A stretch of DNA of 64,000 nt, taken from Chryseosolibacter sp964532595. GTDB taxonomy: Bacteria > Bacteroidota > Bacteroidia > Cytophagales > Cyclobacteriaceae. The stretch is from NCBI GenBank assembly GCA_964532595.1, contig CAZHIQ010000001.1:124001-188000 (forward strand). The letters are read 5' to 3'. Both the position numbers and the translations under genes were made by a program. Below, one piece after another: positions 29,034-37,765 of this stretch; position 1 is the stretch's first letter; the number at the start of each line of letters is the position of its first letter. The notes under the pieces are model-generated. The model was not told where the DNA came from, made no database searches, and saw nothing but the letters and a program-made list of their open reading frames with translations.

Positions 29034-30422
29034 GTGAACAGAAAGCAATTCCTTACGTTCACGGCGGGCGGACTTGCCAGCCTTCTGGCAAGTCCCTCCT
29101 TTTCCGCCGTGCGCAACGACTTCTTTCAAAAACGTGGTCGCACCTATTCCTTCGAGCCTTATCGCTCCGGAAAAACCGCCGCACCTGTCTACAAAATCAC
29201 TCCAAACGATGGTGCTTACCTTCATACCTTCTTTGACGTGTGCCCCTGGAGCCCATCGGGACGGCTACTCGCCATCACACGTGTTCCCTATGAGAACCGG
29301 AAACCTGTCCTGGGCGATGTAGCCGACATCTGCATCATCGACCTCGACAACCAGACCATTCGCACTGTTTACCGCACACAAGCATGGTCCTTCCAACTGG
29401 GAACGCATGTGCAGTGGGGCAACGACGATACCTACATTTACAGCAATGACGTTATCAACCATGTAGCGGTCTGCGTCCGAATCAACATTGATACAGGAGA
29501 GACGACAGCCTACGCAGGGCCAAAATACGACGTCGCCAGAAGTGGGAAAGAAATTATCGGATCGCGACTCGAACTCCTCAACGCCACACAATACGGGTAT
29601 GGGATCCCCGACACCGCCGACGGCTTCCCGGTATACGCTCACGCTTCACAAGAAAATCGCGACGGGTTGTGGCATACCGATCTCACCACAAACAAAAAGG
29701 AATTGCTGTTTTCGTATGGCGATATCCGCAAAGCGATTACTGATCGCGACAAATACCAGAACGGAGTTTTCTACTTCTTTCACTCGAAGTTTAACCCTCA
29801 GGCTACCCGTATCATGCAGGTGGTCCGGTGTCTGATCCCTGGCAACAAAGGCCGCAACTCCTCGCTCTTTACGCTTGATCTATCGACAAACAACCTGCGT
29901 GAGATTATCACGCGGGATGTATGGGAATTCAAAGGTCCTATAGGGATGGGGAATCATCCCAACTGGCATCCTAATGGAGACGACATCGTCATGAATCTCG
30001 TGCCCTCGTGGGAAGGCGACAACATCATGAGGTTCTGCAAGATAAAGCACGATGGATCGCAAAGAACCGTGCTTAGTCACACGCTTCAGGGCAGCGGCCA
30101 TCCCAGTATAGATGGCTCCAACCGTTACATCGTCACCGACGCCTACCCACATCAGTCGTGGGCCGGAAGTGAGAACGGCGAAGTCCCCATTCGATTGATC
30201 GATCTGACGGCAGATCGCGAGTTGCAGCTATGCACAATCTTCACCGATATCGCTATGAAAGCCGGAAGAAGCAACTACAAAACGGAAGATGGCGGCAGCC
30301 ACCTCAAGCTGGACCCTCACCCTGTGTGGAGCAGAGACTTTAAAAAGATTTGTTTCAACGGAGTTCCCAATGGTCAGCGACAGGTGTTCGTGTGCAATCT
30401 CGAATCACTTTTGAACTATTGA
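29034..30422 (+). CDS. Secreted beta-propeller protein, candidate polysaccharide lyase (PL24/PL25/PL22-like)
   Basis: Protein of 462 residues from a GTG start 12 bases after susD, with a signal peptide NRKQFLTFTAGGLASLLASP. The chain shows repeated propeller-blade patterns (SPSGRLLAITR, WGNDDTYIYSNDV, HPNWHPNGDDIVM, HPVWSRDFKKICF). His125 and His143 lie 18 residues apart, and Tyr187/Tyr189 and Arg209 follow. This layout resembles the His/His/Tyr/Arg set I recall for seven-bladed ulvan lyases (PLSV_3936: H123, H143, Y188, R204), so a uronate lyase role is plausible but inferred. Alternatives are an oligogalacturonate-lyase relative or a non-catalytic binding propeller. It is coupled to susD before it and a sulfatase after it. 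Confidence 0.6.
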   Translation: MNRKQFLTFTAGGLASLLASPSFSAVRNDFFQKRGRTYSFEPYRSGKTAAPVYKITPNDGAYLHTFFDVCPWSPSGRLLAITRVPYENRKPVLGDVADICIIDLDNQTIRTVYRTQAWSFQLGTHVQWGNDDTYIYSNDVINHVAVCVRINIDTGETTAYAGPKYDVARSGKEIIGSRLELLNATQYGYGIPDTADGFPVYAHASQENRDGLWHTDLTTNKKELLFSYGDIRKAITDRDKYQNGVFYFFHSKFNPQATRIMQVVRCLIPGNKGRNSSLFTLDLSTNNLREIITRDVWEFKGPIGMGNHPNWHPNGDDIVMNLVPSWEGDNIMRFCKIKHDGSQRTVLSHTLQGSGHPSIDGSNRYIVTDAYPHQSWAGSENGEVPIRLIDLTADRELQLCTIFTDIAMKAGRSNYKTEDGGSHLKLDPHPVWSRDFKKICFNGVPNGQRQVFVCNLESLLNY

Positions 30423-30424
30423 TC

Positions 30425-31732
30425 ATGCAAAAATACCGAATTGTATTCCTTATATGCGCTTGTCTGACAGCACCAGCTGCAGACATTCTGGGACAAACCA
30501 GGAAACCCAATATCATCCTCATCATGGCCGACGACCTCGGTTATGAAACGCTGCAGACTTACGGAGGAACTTCCTACCGAACACCACGACTCAACGAAAT
30601 GGCATCCAAAGGCATGCGATTTGATAACGCGCACGCTACCCCTCTATGCACTCCCTCGCGTGTTCAGCTCATGACCGGTAAATACAACTTTCGGAACTAT
30701 ATCGGCTTCGGATTGCTTGACCCTGCTGAACTAACCTTCGCGCATTTGTTGAAGAATGCGGGCTATGTGACCGGCATAACTGGCAAGTGGCAACTATTAG
30801 GTCTGGAGAAAGAACAGGCCGATGCGGGAAATCGCCGCGGAAGCTATCCCTTTGAAGCGGGCTTCGACGATTACTGCCTGTGGCAGGTGGAAGAACGACT
30901 CTCACGCTATAAAGATCCAGTCATTACTTTCCGCGGAAACAAGACAGAGGAGCTCAAGGGACAGTACGGTCCCGATGTTTTCGCCAGGTTTGCGAATGAC
31001 TTTATAACCCGTCATCGCGATACAACCTTCTTTCTATACTACCCCATGGTACTCGTGCATGATCCGTTTCAGCCTGTGCCCGGCCATGCCGACTACGAAA
31101 ACCACGATCCCGGAATCAATGATCCAAAGTACTTCAGCGATATGATCACATACATGGACAAGATTGTCGGAGGAATCATTGACAAAGTGGAACAACTTGG
31201 AATCAGCGAAAACACGCTGATTCTCTTCATCGGTGATAATGGTACGGACAAAGACGTTGTCTCGATACAGAACGGACGTAAAGTTCAGGGTGGCAAGAGC
31301 GGTCACACCGATAATGCCACCCATGTTCCCATGATCGCCTACTGGAAGGAAACCATCCAGCCTGGAACCGTTAATCCCAATCTGATCGACTTTACCGATT
31401 TCGTGCCCACCCTTTGTGACATTGCGGAGGCAGCCCTTCCGCGCGATTTCTTCACTGACGGGACAAGCTTCTACCCGCAACTTCGCAGCGTAAACGATGC
31501 TCCCACGCGGGAATACGTATTCTGTGCTTATGATCCCAAACGCGGTAAGGACCGAATTCCGGCAACATGGATTCACGACAAGGAATGGAAACTCTATACC
31601 TCCGGAAAGTTCATTCATCTCGCGCGCGACCGCGAAGAAAAGAATCCCCTGACCGATGAACAACTCGACGCACGGGCCCGACAGGCAAAGGCGCGACTTC
31701 AAAAGGCGATGAACGAAATCCTCAACCGATAA
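30425..31732 (+). CDS. Secreted sulfatase, family S1
   Basis: Sulfatase of 435 residues from the ATG at 30425, two bases after the lyase-candidate stop; the longer open frame back to 30350 would overlap that gene and hide the signal peptide. Signal peptide about 1-23. The ADD metal motif is at 35-37, and the catalytic CTPSR starts at Cys75 (to become formylglycine). GKWQLLG replaces the usual GKWHLG, so the His of that motif is Gln here. FIGDNGTDKDV is the late metal motif. It belongs to the short arylsulfatase type found in many Bacteroidota PULs. Subfamily not assigned. Confidence 0.9.
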   Translation: MQKYRIVFLICACLTAPAADILGQTRKPNIILIMADDLGYETLQTYGGTSYRTPRLNEMASKGMRFDNAHATPLCTPSRVQLMTGKYNFRNYIGFGLLDPAELTFAHLLKNAGYVTGITGKWQLLGLEKEQADAGNRRGSYPFEAGFDDYCLWQVEERLSRYKDPVITFRGNKTEELKGQYGPDVFARFANDFITRHRDTTFFLYYPMVLVHDPFQPVPGHADYENHDPGINDPKYFSDMITYMDKIVGGIIDKVEQLGISENTLILFIGDNGTDKDVVSIQNGRKVQGGKSGHTDNATHVPMIAYWKETIQPGTVNPNLIDFTDFVPTLCDIAEAALPRDFFTDGTSFYPQLRSVNDAPTREYVFCAYDPKRGKDRIPATWIHDKEWKLYTSGKFIHLARDREEKNPLTDEQLDARARQAKARLQKAMNEILNR

Positions 31733-31741
31733 CAGGACACC

Positions 31742-33094
31742 ATGCGATTTACCGTCGTTCTCGCATTCTTGTTCGCGAATGTCGCTATAGCACAGGATAC
31801 ACGTCCGAACGTTATGTTGATCTTTGTCGACGACCTTAACGATTGGGGCGGATTCGGGGGGCATCCCAACATCCTCACACCGAACATTGATCGACTTGCC
31901 CGTCAGGGAGTTCGGTTCACGCGCGCTTATGCCAACGCCCCCGCGTGTAATCCATCGCGCGCAAGCATACTCACCGGTATCCTTCCATCGACTTCCGGAG
32001 TTTACTGGAATAAGCAACCCTGGCGACCGGCTATGCCCGACGCAATCACCCTTCCGGAATACTTTTCGGCGCAAGGATATCGCACCACCGGCATCGGAAA
32101 AATATTTCACCTTCCCTACAACGACCTCAATGCATGGGACGAATTCATTCCATTCGTCCGATCGCCGGAGCCCGAATCACGTCCTGTTAATGGAAAGAAA
32201 GACAGCTTCGATTGGATGCCTATGGCTATGGGTGACGAAGACATGGCCGACTTCAAAACAGCGCAAAGCGCGATAGACTACCTCGACCAAACGTTTGACA
32301 AACCCTTCTTCCTGGCGGTCGGACTGTACAAGCCACATCTGCCATGGTACGTGCCGGAGAAGTACTTCGCCATGTATCCCCCCGAATCCGTTACTCTTCC
32401 TTTACACAGGGATAACGATCTCGATGACGTACCCCTGCAAGGTCAACTCATCGCCCGAGATCGCGGCGATCACGAATTTGTCGTGAAAAGAGGTCTATGG
32501 AAAGATGCAATACGCGCTTACAGCGCCAGTATCACATTCGTAGATGGACAGGTTGGGCGTCTGCTCGATGCACTTGAAAAAAGTCCGCATCGCGACAACA
32601 CCATTGTTGTCTTGCTTAGCGATCACGGATGGCACCTGGGAGAGAAGGAGGCCTGGCGAAAATTTACTCTCTGGGAAGAATCGACGCGGGTGCCCTTTAT
32701 CATACGCCTTCCTTCTTCTTCGACGGGCAGCATCTGCGAGCGTACGGTCAGTCTCGTCGACTTGTACCCTACCCTCCTTGAGCTGTGCGGATTGCCCCAA
32801 CATCATCGCCTCGAAGGGCGTAGTCTTGTTCCCTTAATAAAAGTCCCAACCTCCGAATGGAAGTATCCTGCTCTCACGACCCAAGGGATGGGCAACCATG
32901 CAGTTCGCAGCGAGCGCTGGCGCTATATCCAGTACTTCGATGGTACCGAAGAGCTCTACGACCATAGCACCGATCCAAACGAATGGCATAACCTGGCGAA
33001 TAAACCCGAATACCATCAAATAAAAACGGAGCTCGCATCATGGCTTCCAAAGACAAATGCGGCTAATGCTCCCTTTGAAGTCAGGAACAAATAA
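31742..33094 (+). CDS. Secreted sulfatase, iduronate-2-sulfatase-like (S1_7-like)
   Basis: Sulfatase of 450 residues with a short signal peptide (1-17, ending NVAIAQ). The first metal motif VDDLNDWGGFGG and the catalytic CNPSR (Cys69) followed by SILTGILPSTSG are typical of the iduronate-2-sulfatase-like S1_7 group. GIGKIFH takes the place of GKWH, also typical there. VGLYKPHLPWYVPEKY and SDHGWHLGEKEAWRKFTLWE are strong late motifs of the same group. A 2-O-sulfated uronate substrate is therefore likely (inference). It lies 9 bases after the preceding sulfatase and 8 before the next. Confidence 0.92.
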   Translation: MRFTVVLAFLFANVAIAQDTRPNVMLIFVDDLNDWGGFGGHPNILTPNIDRLARQGVRFTRAYANAPACNPSRASILTGILPSTSGVYWNKQPWRPAMPDAITLPEYFSAQGYRTTGIGKIFHLPYNDLNAWDEFIPFVRSPEPESRPVNGKKDSFDWMPMAMGDEDMADFKTAQSAIDYLDQTFDKPFFLAVGLYKPHLPWYVPEKYFAMYPPESVTLPLHRDNDLDDVPLQGQLIARDRGDHEFVVKRGLWKDAIRAYSASITFVDGQVGRLLDALEKSPHRDNTIVVLLSDHGWHLGEKEAWRKFTLWEESTRVPFIIRLPSSSTGSICERTVSLVDLYPTLLELCGLPQHHRLEGRSLVPLIKVPTSEWKYPALTTQGMGNHAVRSERWRYIQYFDGTEELYDHSTDPNEWHNLANKPEYHQIKTELASWLPKTNAANAPFEVRNK

Positions 33095-33102
33095 CGAACG
33101 TA

Positions 33103-34677
33103 ATGAAGAAAGTTGTGGTACTTGGTCTGGCAATCGCCTTTTGGATGACCGCCAATCACGACACTTGGGCACAACCTGCCCGGCCGAACATCATCCTGAT
33201 CATGGCTGATGACATGGGCTATTCCGATCTCGGGTGTTACGGCGGAGAAATTGAAACCCCCAATCTCGACGCCCTCGCCCGGAACGGACTTCGGTTTACG
33301 AACTTCTATAACGCAGGAAGGTGTTGCCCTACCCGCGCGTCCCTGCTTACCGGTGTCTATCCCCACCAAGCCGGCATAGGAGGTATGATAAGCCGGTCAC
33401 CTTCAGGTGAAGAAGGTCCCTATCAGGGATTCCTGAGCCGCAACACCGTAACGCTGGCGGAAGTCCTTCGTGAGGCAGGTTACTATACAGCCATGTCAGG
33501 AAAGTGGCATGTGGGAGAAGTGCGCCCCTACTGGCCACTCGATCGCGGCTTCAACGACTACTTCGGTCTGATCAGCGGTGCCGCCAACTACTTCGATATC
33601 CGAAAAGGAAAAAATGAAATCAAGCAAAACTTCGCTCGGGGAAATACACCATACTTGCCTCCTCCCGAAAACTTCTACATGACGGATGCGATAACTGACC
33701 ACGCCGTTGAGACGTTGGAGAATCAACGCGACCAACAGCAGCCCTTCTTCCTTTATATCGCGTACACAGCGCCCCACTATCCTCTGCACGCACTCCCGGA
33801 AGACATCATGCGCTATAAAGGGAAGTTCAGTCGTGGCTGGGACGAACTTCGGCACGAGCGCTACCGAAGAATGGTCGCTATGGGTATCGCCGACGAGTCG
33901 ATGCCATTAACAGCCAAAGATCCCCTGATTCCTTCATGGCGTGAAATTGAGAACAAGGAAGAGTTTGAACTCAAGATGGAAATTTACGCTGCCCAACTCG
34001 ATCGGATGGATCAGGGAATCGGTAAAGTACTCGAAAAGCTTCGCGACATCGGCAAACTGGAGAATACACTGATACTCTTCTTATCAGACAACGGTGCAAC
34101 AGCCGAAGGGGGATTGGAGGGGGAAGATTACCGACAGAACGGGCTACCACCGGGCGGCGTAGAATCATTTCAATCGTACGGCCGAGGATGGGCGCATTTG
34201 AGCAACACTCCGTTCCGCTATTACAAAATGTGGATGCATGAAGGAGGAATAGCTACACCGTTGATAGTATCATGGCCGCAGGTCATCAAAAATCCAGGTG
34301 CTATTGTACGCTATCCCGGACATATCATTGACGTAATGGCCACCGCAATTGACCTGGCCGGTGCCCGATATCCCGACTCTTACAACGGCAACTCTATTGT
34401 CCCCCTCGAAGGCATCACTCTTGCCCCCTTACTAAGGGGCGACGACCGCAAGGCACAAGAGTTTCTTTTCTGGGAGCACATGGGAAACAAGGCGGTAATG
34501 AAAGGCCGGTGGAAACTGGTAGCCAGGAAACACGAGGGTGACGGTCAGTGGGCGCTATACGATCTCTCCCGCGACCGCGCCGAAGAAAACGACCTCGCCG
34601 CCGATTATCCGCACGTAGTTAAAGAACTGCACGAGGCGTATGTAAGGTGGAGTGAGAAGACCGGAGCCAGGCGGTAG
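33103..34677 (+). CDS. Secreted arylsulfatase (S1_4-like)
   Basis: Arylsulfatase of 524 residues, the last gene of PUL B. Signal peptide about 1-23 (ending DTWAQ). The ADDMGYSDLGCYGGEIETPN segment is classic for arylsulfatases. The catalytic motif is CCPTR with Cys74 in the nucleophile position, then ASLLTGVYPHQAGIGGM, which points to the S1_4 group. GKWHVG and LSDNGATAEGG complete the metal and sulfate site. It ends two bases before the repeat and scaffold-gap region, so genes that may follow in the real chromosome would be hidden only if the gap is larger than shown. Confidence 0.92.
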   Translation: MKKVVVLGLAIAFWMTANHDTWAQPARPNIILIMADDMGYSDLGCYGGEIETPNLDALARNGLRFTNFYNAGRCCPTRASLLTGVYPHQAGIGGMISRSPSGEEGPYQGFLSRNTVTLAEVLREAGYYTAMSGKWHVGEVRPYWPLDRGFNDYFGLISGAANYFDIRKGKNEIKQNFARGNTPYLPPPENFYMTDAITDHAVETLENQRDQQQPFFLYIAYTAPHYPLHALPEDIMRYKGKFSRGWDELRHERYRRMVAMGIADESMPLTAKDPLIPSWREIENKEEFELKMEIYAAQLDRMDQGIGKVLEKLRDIGKLENTLILFLSDNGATAEGGLEGEDYRQNGLPPGGVESFQSYGRGWAHLSNTPFRYYKMWMHEGGIATPLIVSWPQVIKNPGAIVRYPGHIIDVMATAIDLAGARYPDSYNGNSIVPLEGITLAPLLRGDDRKAQEFLFWEHMGNKAVMKGRWKLVARKHEGDGQWALYDLSRDRAEENDLAADYPHVVKELHEAYVRWSEKTGARR

Positions 34678-34678
34678 A

Positions 34679-34758
34679 AAGTACGAAGTACGAAGGACGA
34701 GGGACGAGGGACGAAGTACGAGGGACGCTTGCCCGCCGTGGCGGGAGGGACGGGCTTG
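34679..34758. repeat. Heptamer tandem repeat plus hairpin, left of the scaffold gap
   Basis: Seven-base units GTACGAA, GTACGAA, GGACGAG, GGACGAG, GGACGAA, GTACGAG follow one another, then TGCCCGCCGTGGCGGGA, a CCCGCC/GGCGGG hairpin, and GGGACGGGCTTG. The last 55 bases (34704-34758) recur exactly at 34859-34913 on the other side of the N run. Confidence 0.85.
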
Positions 34759-34858
34759 NNNNNNNNNNNNNNNNNNNNNNNNNNNNNNNNNNNNNNNNNN
34801 NNNNNNNNNNNNNNNNNNNNNNNNNNNNNNNNNNNNNNNNNNNNNNNNNNNNNNNNNN
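34759..34858. other. Scaffold gap (100 N)
   Basis: Exactly 100 unknown bases, the conventional size for a gap of unknown length. The identical 55-base flanks show why assembly broke here: more copies of the repeat probably lie inside, or the two contig ends overlap and the gap is false. Open reading frames that cross it are not real. Confidence 0.98.
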
Positions 34859-34913
34859 ACGAGGGACGAAGTACGAGGGACGCTTGCCCGCCGTGGCGGG
34901 AGGGACGGGCTTG
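34859..34913. repeat. Heptamer repeat plus hairpin, right of the scaffold gap
   Basis: This is base-for-base the same 55-base block as 34704-34758. It ends five bases before the stop codon of the BON-domain gene, so its CCCGCC/GGCGGG hairpin lies just downstream of that gene on the minus strand and may also protect or end its transcript. Confidence 0.9.
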
Positions 34914-34917
34914 CGAT

Positions 34918-35712
34918 TCACGAACCGCCCCGTCGTAAGCGGTTCTCAACATCTCTCACTCCTCGCACTGATCCGGCGATATCTTCTACTCTCCTCTTGG
35001 CGGTCTTATCAACAACGGAGCCGGTCAGAACGACTTCGCCCTGTTGGACACTCACTTCGACGTTCGAGCAATCGACGAACGGATCGTCGGTCAATCGATC
35101 GTTGACTTCTTCGCGGATACGCTCGTCGGAACGCTTGTAATTGCGCGGGCCCTTGCCGCGGTGGGAGCCGCGTCCCATCTGTCCAGGCATGGAGCGCCCG
35201 GCGTCGTCACCTACAAACTCACTCATGTATCCGCCCATAGCGCTCCGGTATGTGTCGGGGTAGTTACTGCTTCTGTAACGGTGCCGGTAGGTGGGAATGT
35301 CCTCTTCGCTATACCCGCGATCCATGAAGCCGCGCTCACCCGCATTCCCGCGGTTGCGGCTGTAATGGGGGGTGCCTCTGTCGTGGTCGCTCGAGTATCC
35401 ACGCCTCCGCTCAGCAGTGTTGGTCCGGTCATCTTCGACGCCAAGTTCGCTGAAGTGAAAGCCGCCTACCCTTGAGTAACTGCCCGTACGGGACATACCG
35501 TAGTCGAACCCGGCATCGTCCATCAACCAATCTTGTCTTCCCCGCCGATAATCTGCGGGACCGCCGCTTTGTCGTCGGTTGCGAGTGTCGTGCCGTGACT
35601 GCGCATTGGAATCATCGCCACTATCTTCGCCGTAGTCCTCACCATAGGGTCGCGCACCTTTGCCGAAATTGGCTCCGTAGCCCCTGTTCTCCTCTTCACG
35701 ATTCTTGTCCAT
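34918..35712 (-). CDS. BON-domain protein with a long disordered N-terminal region
   Basis: Protein of 264 residues. Residues 1-190 are of low complexity, rich in Arg, Gly, Asp, Ser and Tyr, and probably disordered. They include many RG, GY and SR pairs and no signal peptide. Residues of about 192-262 form one BON domain (DERIREEVNDRLTDDPFVDC, VQQGEVVLTGSVVDKTAKRR, VRGVRDVENRLR), a small fold linked to phospholipid or envelope binding and to stress proteins such as OsmY. Without a signal peptide it is predicted to be cytoplasmic, so the BON domain may serve protein or nucleic-acid assembly rather than the envelope (inference). No operon partner; the next minus-strand gene upstream starts at 36167. 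Confidence 0.8.
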   Translation of the reverse strand: MDKNREEENRGYGANFGKGARPYGEDYGEDSGDDSNAQSRHDTRNRRQSGGPADYRRGRQDWLMDDAGFDYGMSRTGSYSRVGGFHFSELGVEDDRTNTAERRRGYSSDHDRGTPHYSRNRGNAGERGFMDRGYSEEDIPTYRHRYRSSNYPDTYRSAMGGYMSEFVGDDAGRSMPGQMGRGSHRGKGPRNYKRSDERIREEVNDRLTDDPFVDCSNVEVSVQQGEVVLTGSVVDKTAKRRVEDIAGSVRGVRDVENRLRRGGS

Positions 35713-35789
35713 AGCCGTCTTATATTTTATTTCCCCAAATGCGTTAGCAGAAATCTTCGAAAAGAGTCATGCCTTTGGCTCGTTCGCGT

Positions 35790-36167
35790 TTACTCTCGTT
35801 TTTTCTTCATCCTTCCCCCTCTGCCAAACCATTTATGAGAATCCAGCTGTATAATACCGCCCGCCAGCGTCATCCCTCCCCCGATGTAGACAAAGGCGCC
35901 CGGACTCTTGGCAGCGTTTTCAGGAGTATCCTTTGTCATGAGAAAGCCCACGACCGACAGGACGGTGCCGGAAATAATGAGGGCTGTCCCTGTCCTGAAT
36001 TGCTTGTGAGCGTTGACCATGTTGTGATGTAAGGCGTTGATGGCCACATCCATTTTCAAAATCTTTTCTTTCAGCGAATCGAGTTCCGTCTGTTGTGCTG
36101 CCGCCGGGGAAGAACACAAGAAGAGCACAGAAAACGTTTTCACAAGAAAAATAGGAAGGAGTCTCAT
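35790..36167 (-). CDS. Small membrane protein of unknown function
   Basis: Protein of 125 residues that I do not recognise as a named family. It has a signal peptide (about 1-25, ending SPAAAQQ), a short amphipathic coiled-coil-like stretch (ELDSLKEKILKMDVAINAL), then two predicted TM helices (about 59-77 and 88-107, the second glycine-rich: YIGGGMTLAGGIIQL) and a basic tail. The layout is seen in many small Bacteroidota envelope proteins. It lies 77 bases upstream of the BON-domain gene on the same strand. Confidence 0.6.
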   Translation of the reverse strand: MRLLPIFLVKTFSVLFLCSSPAAAQQTELDSLKEKILKMDVAINALHHNMVNAHKQFRTGTALIISGTVLSVVGFLMTKDTPENAAKSPGAFVYIGGGMTLAGGIIQLDSHKWFGRGGRMKKKRE

Positions 36168-36350
36168 TGCCAGTAGGGTTTAATTAGACAGTTTATTAAC
36201 GGATGAGGTAATCTCTTCTAAAAGGGCGGATACAGCGAATAGGCCAACCGTTGTAGCTCATTTCAGCCACAAAGAACGCATTACCGCGGGTAGTTAATGG
36301 ACGCTTTAAACTAAGAAAATTGATGCGGAGACTCGGCCTAAAACGAAAAA

Positions 36351-36376
36351 ACCCTTTCCACAACAGTGAAAAGGGT
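36351..36376 (-). terminator. Intrinsic terminator downstream of tRNA-Glu
   Basis: The arms ACCCTTTCCAC and GTGAAAAGGGT pair with one mismatch around the loop AACA. Read on the minus strand the hairpin is followed by TTTTTTCG. It begins 9 bases after the end of the tRNA-Glu gene. It also has a T-run on the plus strand. Confidence 0.85.
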
Positions 36377-36384
36377 GTTTTTCG

Positions 36385-36456
36385 TAGTCCGTAGGGGAAT
36401 CGAACCCCTGTTACCAGAATGAAAATCTGGTGTCCTAACCCCTAGACGAACGGACC
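36385..36456 (-). tRNA. tRNA-Glu (anticodon TTC)
   Basis: A 72-base cloverleaf: acceptor GGTCCGT with ACGGACT (first pair G-U), D-arm with AGGGGTTA, anticodon stem CCAGA/TCTGG with loop TTTTCAT giving anticodon TTC, a five-base variable loop, and T-arm GGGGT-TCGATTC-CCCTA hmm closing as GGGG/CCCC with TTCGA loop; discriminator A at 36385. CCA is not encoded. It is transcribed alone from the promoter at 36474-36504 and ended by the hairpin at 36351-36376. Confidence 0.98.
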
Positions 36457-36473
36457 ATCCTCTAAAAGTGGTG

Positions 36474-36504
36474 CAAAGATATATTCCCCTATTGTTTTTG
36501 CAAA
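36474..36504 (-). promoter_or_regulatory. Promoter of tRNA-Glu, full Bacteroidota consensus
   Basis: On the minus strand TTTG (36501-36504) is followed after exactly 19 bases by TATCTTTG (36474-36481). Both elements match the -33 TTTG and -7 TAnnTTTG consensus of the Bacteroidota housekeeping sigma factor. The tRNA begins 18 bases further on. Confidence 0.85.
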
Positions 36505-36546
36505 CATACACCCGCTTTTTTTCACAAAACCCTTTTCCGTTTATAT

Positions 36547-36577
36547 TGGTTTTACTGGCAGGGACTTTTATTTTTGC
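36547..36577 (+). promoter_or_regulatory. Promoter of the GAPDH gene
   Basis: TTG (36547-36549), 20 bases, then TATTTTTG (36570-36577), an exact -7 box. Transcription should start near 36582-36585, which gives a leader of about 45 bases. The leader holds a short CTGCC/GGGCAG hairpin and an A-rich stretch just before the ATG, typical of well-expressed genes in this phylum. Confidence 0.8.
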
Positions 36578-36629
36578 ACCCTCACTTCTGCCGACGGGCA
36601 GAGTATCAACGACTTAAAAAAAAACGAAC

Positions 36630-37628
<999 letters not shown>

Positions 37629-37649
37629 TCAATAACATTTTTTTTCCCG

Positions 37650-37675
37650 AAGGCCGCTTTTTAGCGGCCTTTTTT
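37650..37675 (+). terminator. Intrinsic terminator of the GAPDH gene
   Basis: Eight-base stem AAGGCCGC/GCGGCCTT with loop TTTTTA, followed by a T-run (37670-37675). It lies 21 bases after the GAPDH stop codon. Confidence 0.92.
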
Positions 37676-37765
37676 CGTTTTCGGCATGAAGATTTACGCT
37701 TTCCTGTAAATTTTGCAGGCGAATACTGCAATTTCTTCGTTTTATAACCGAACAAGGGAGGTTGC

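Noticed and set aside
31034..32110. Open frame of 358 codons on the minus strand
   Set aside because: It is antisense to the ends of two sulfatase genes, and its translation shows no family motif.
34679..34913. Possible CRISPR-like array
   Set aside because: The units are seven bases long and contiguous without spacers; there are no cas genes nearby.
34605..35140. Several open frames that cross the N run
   Set aside because: They exist only because Ns do not give stop codons; the flanks are repeat DNA.
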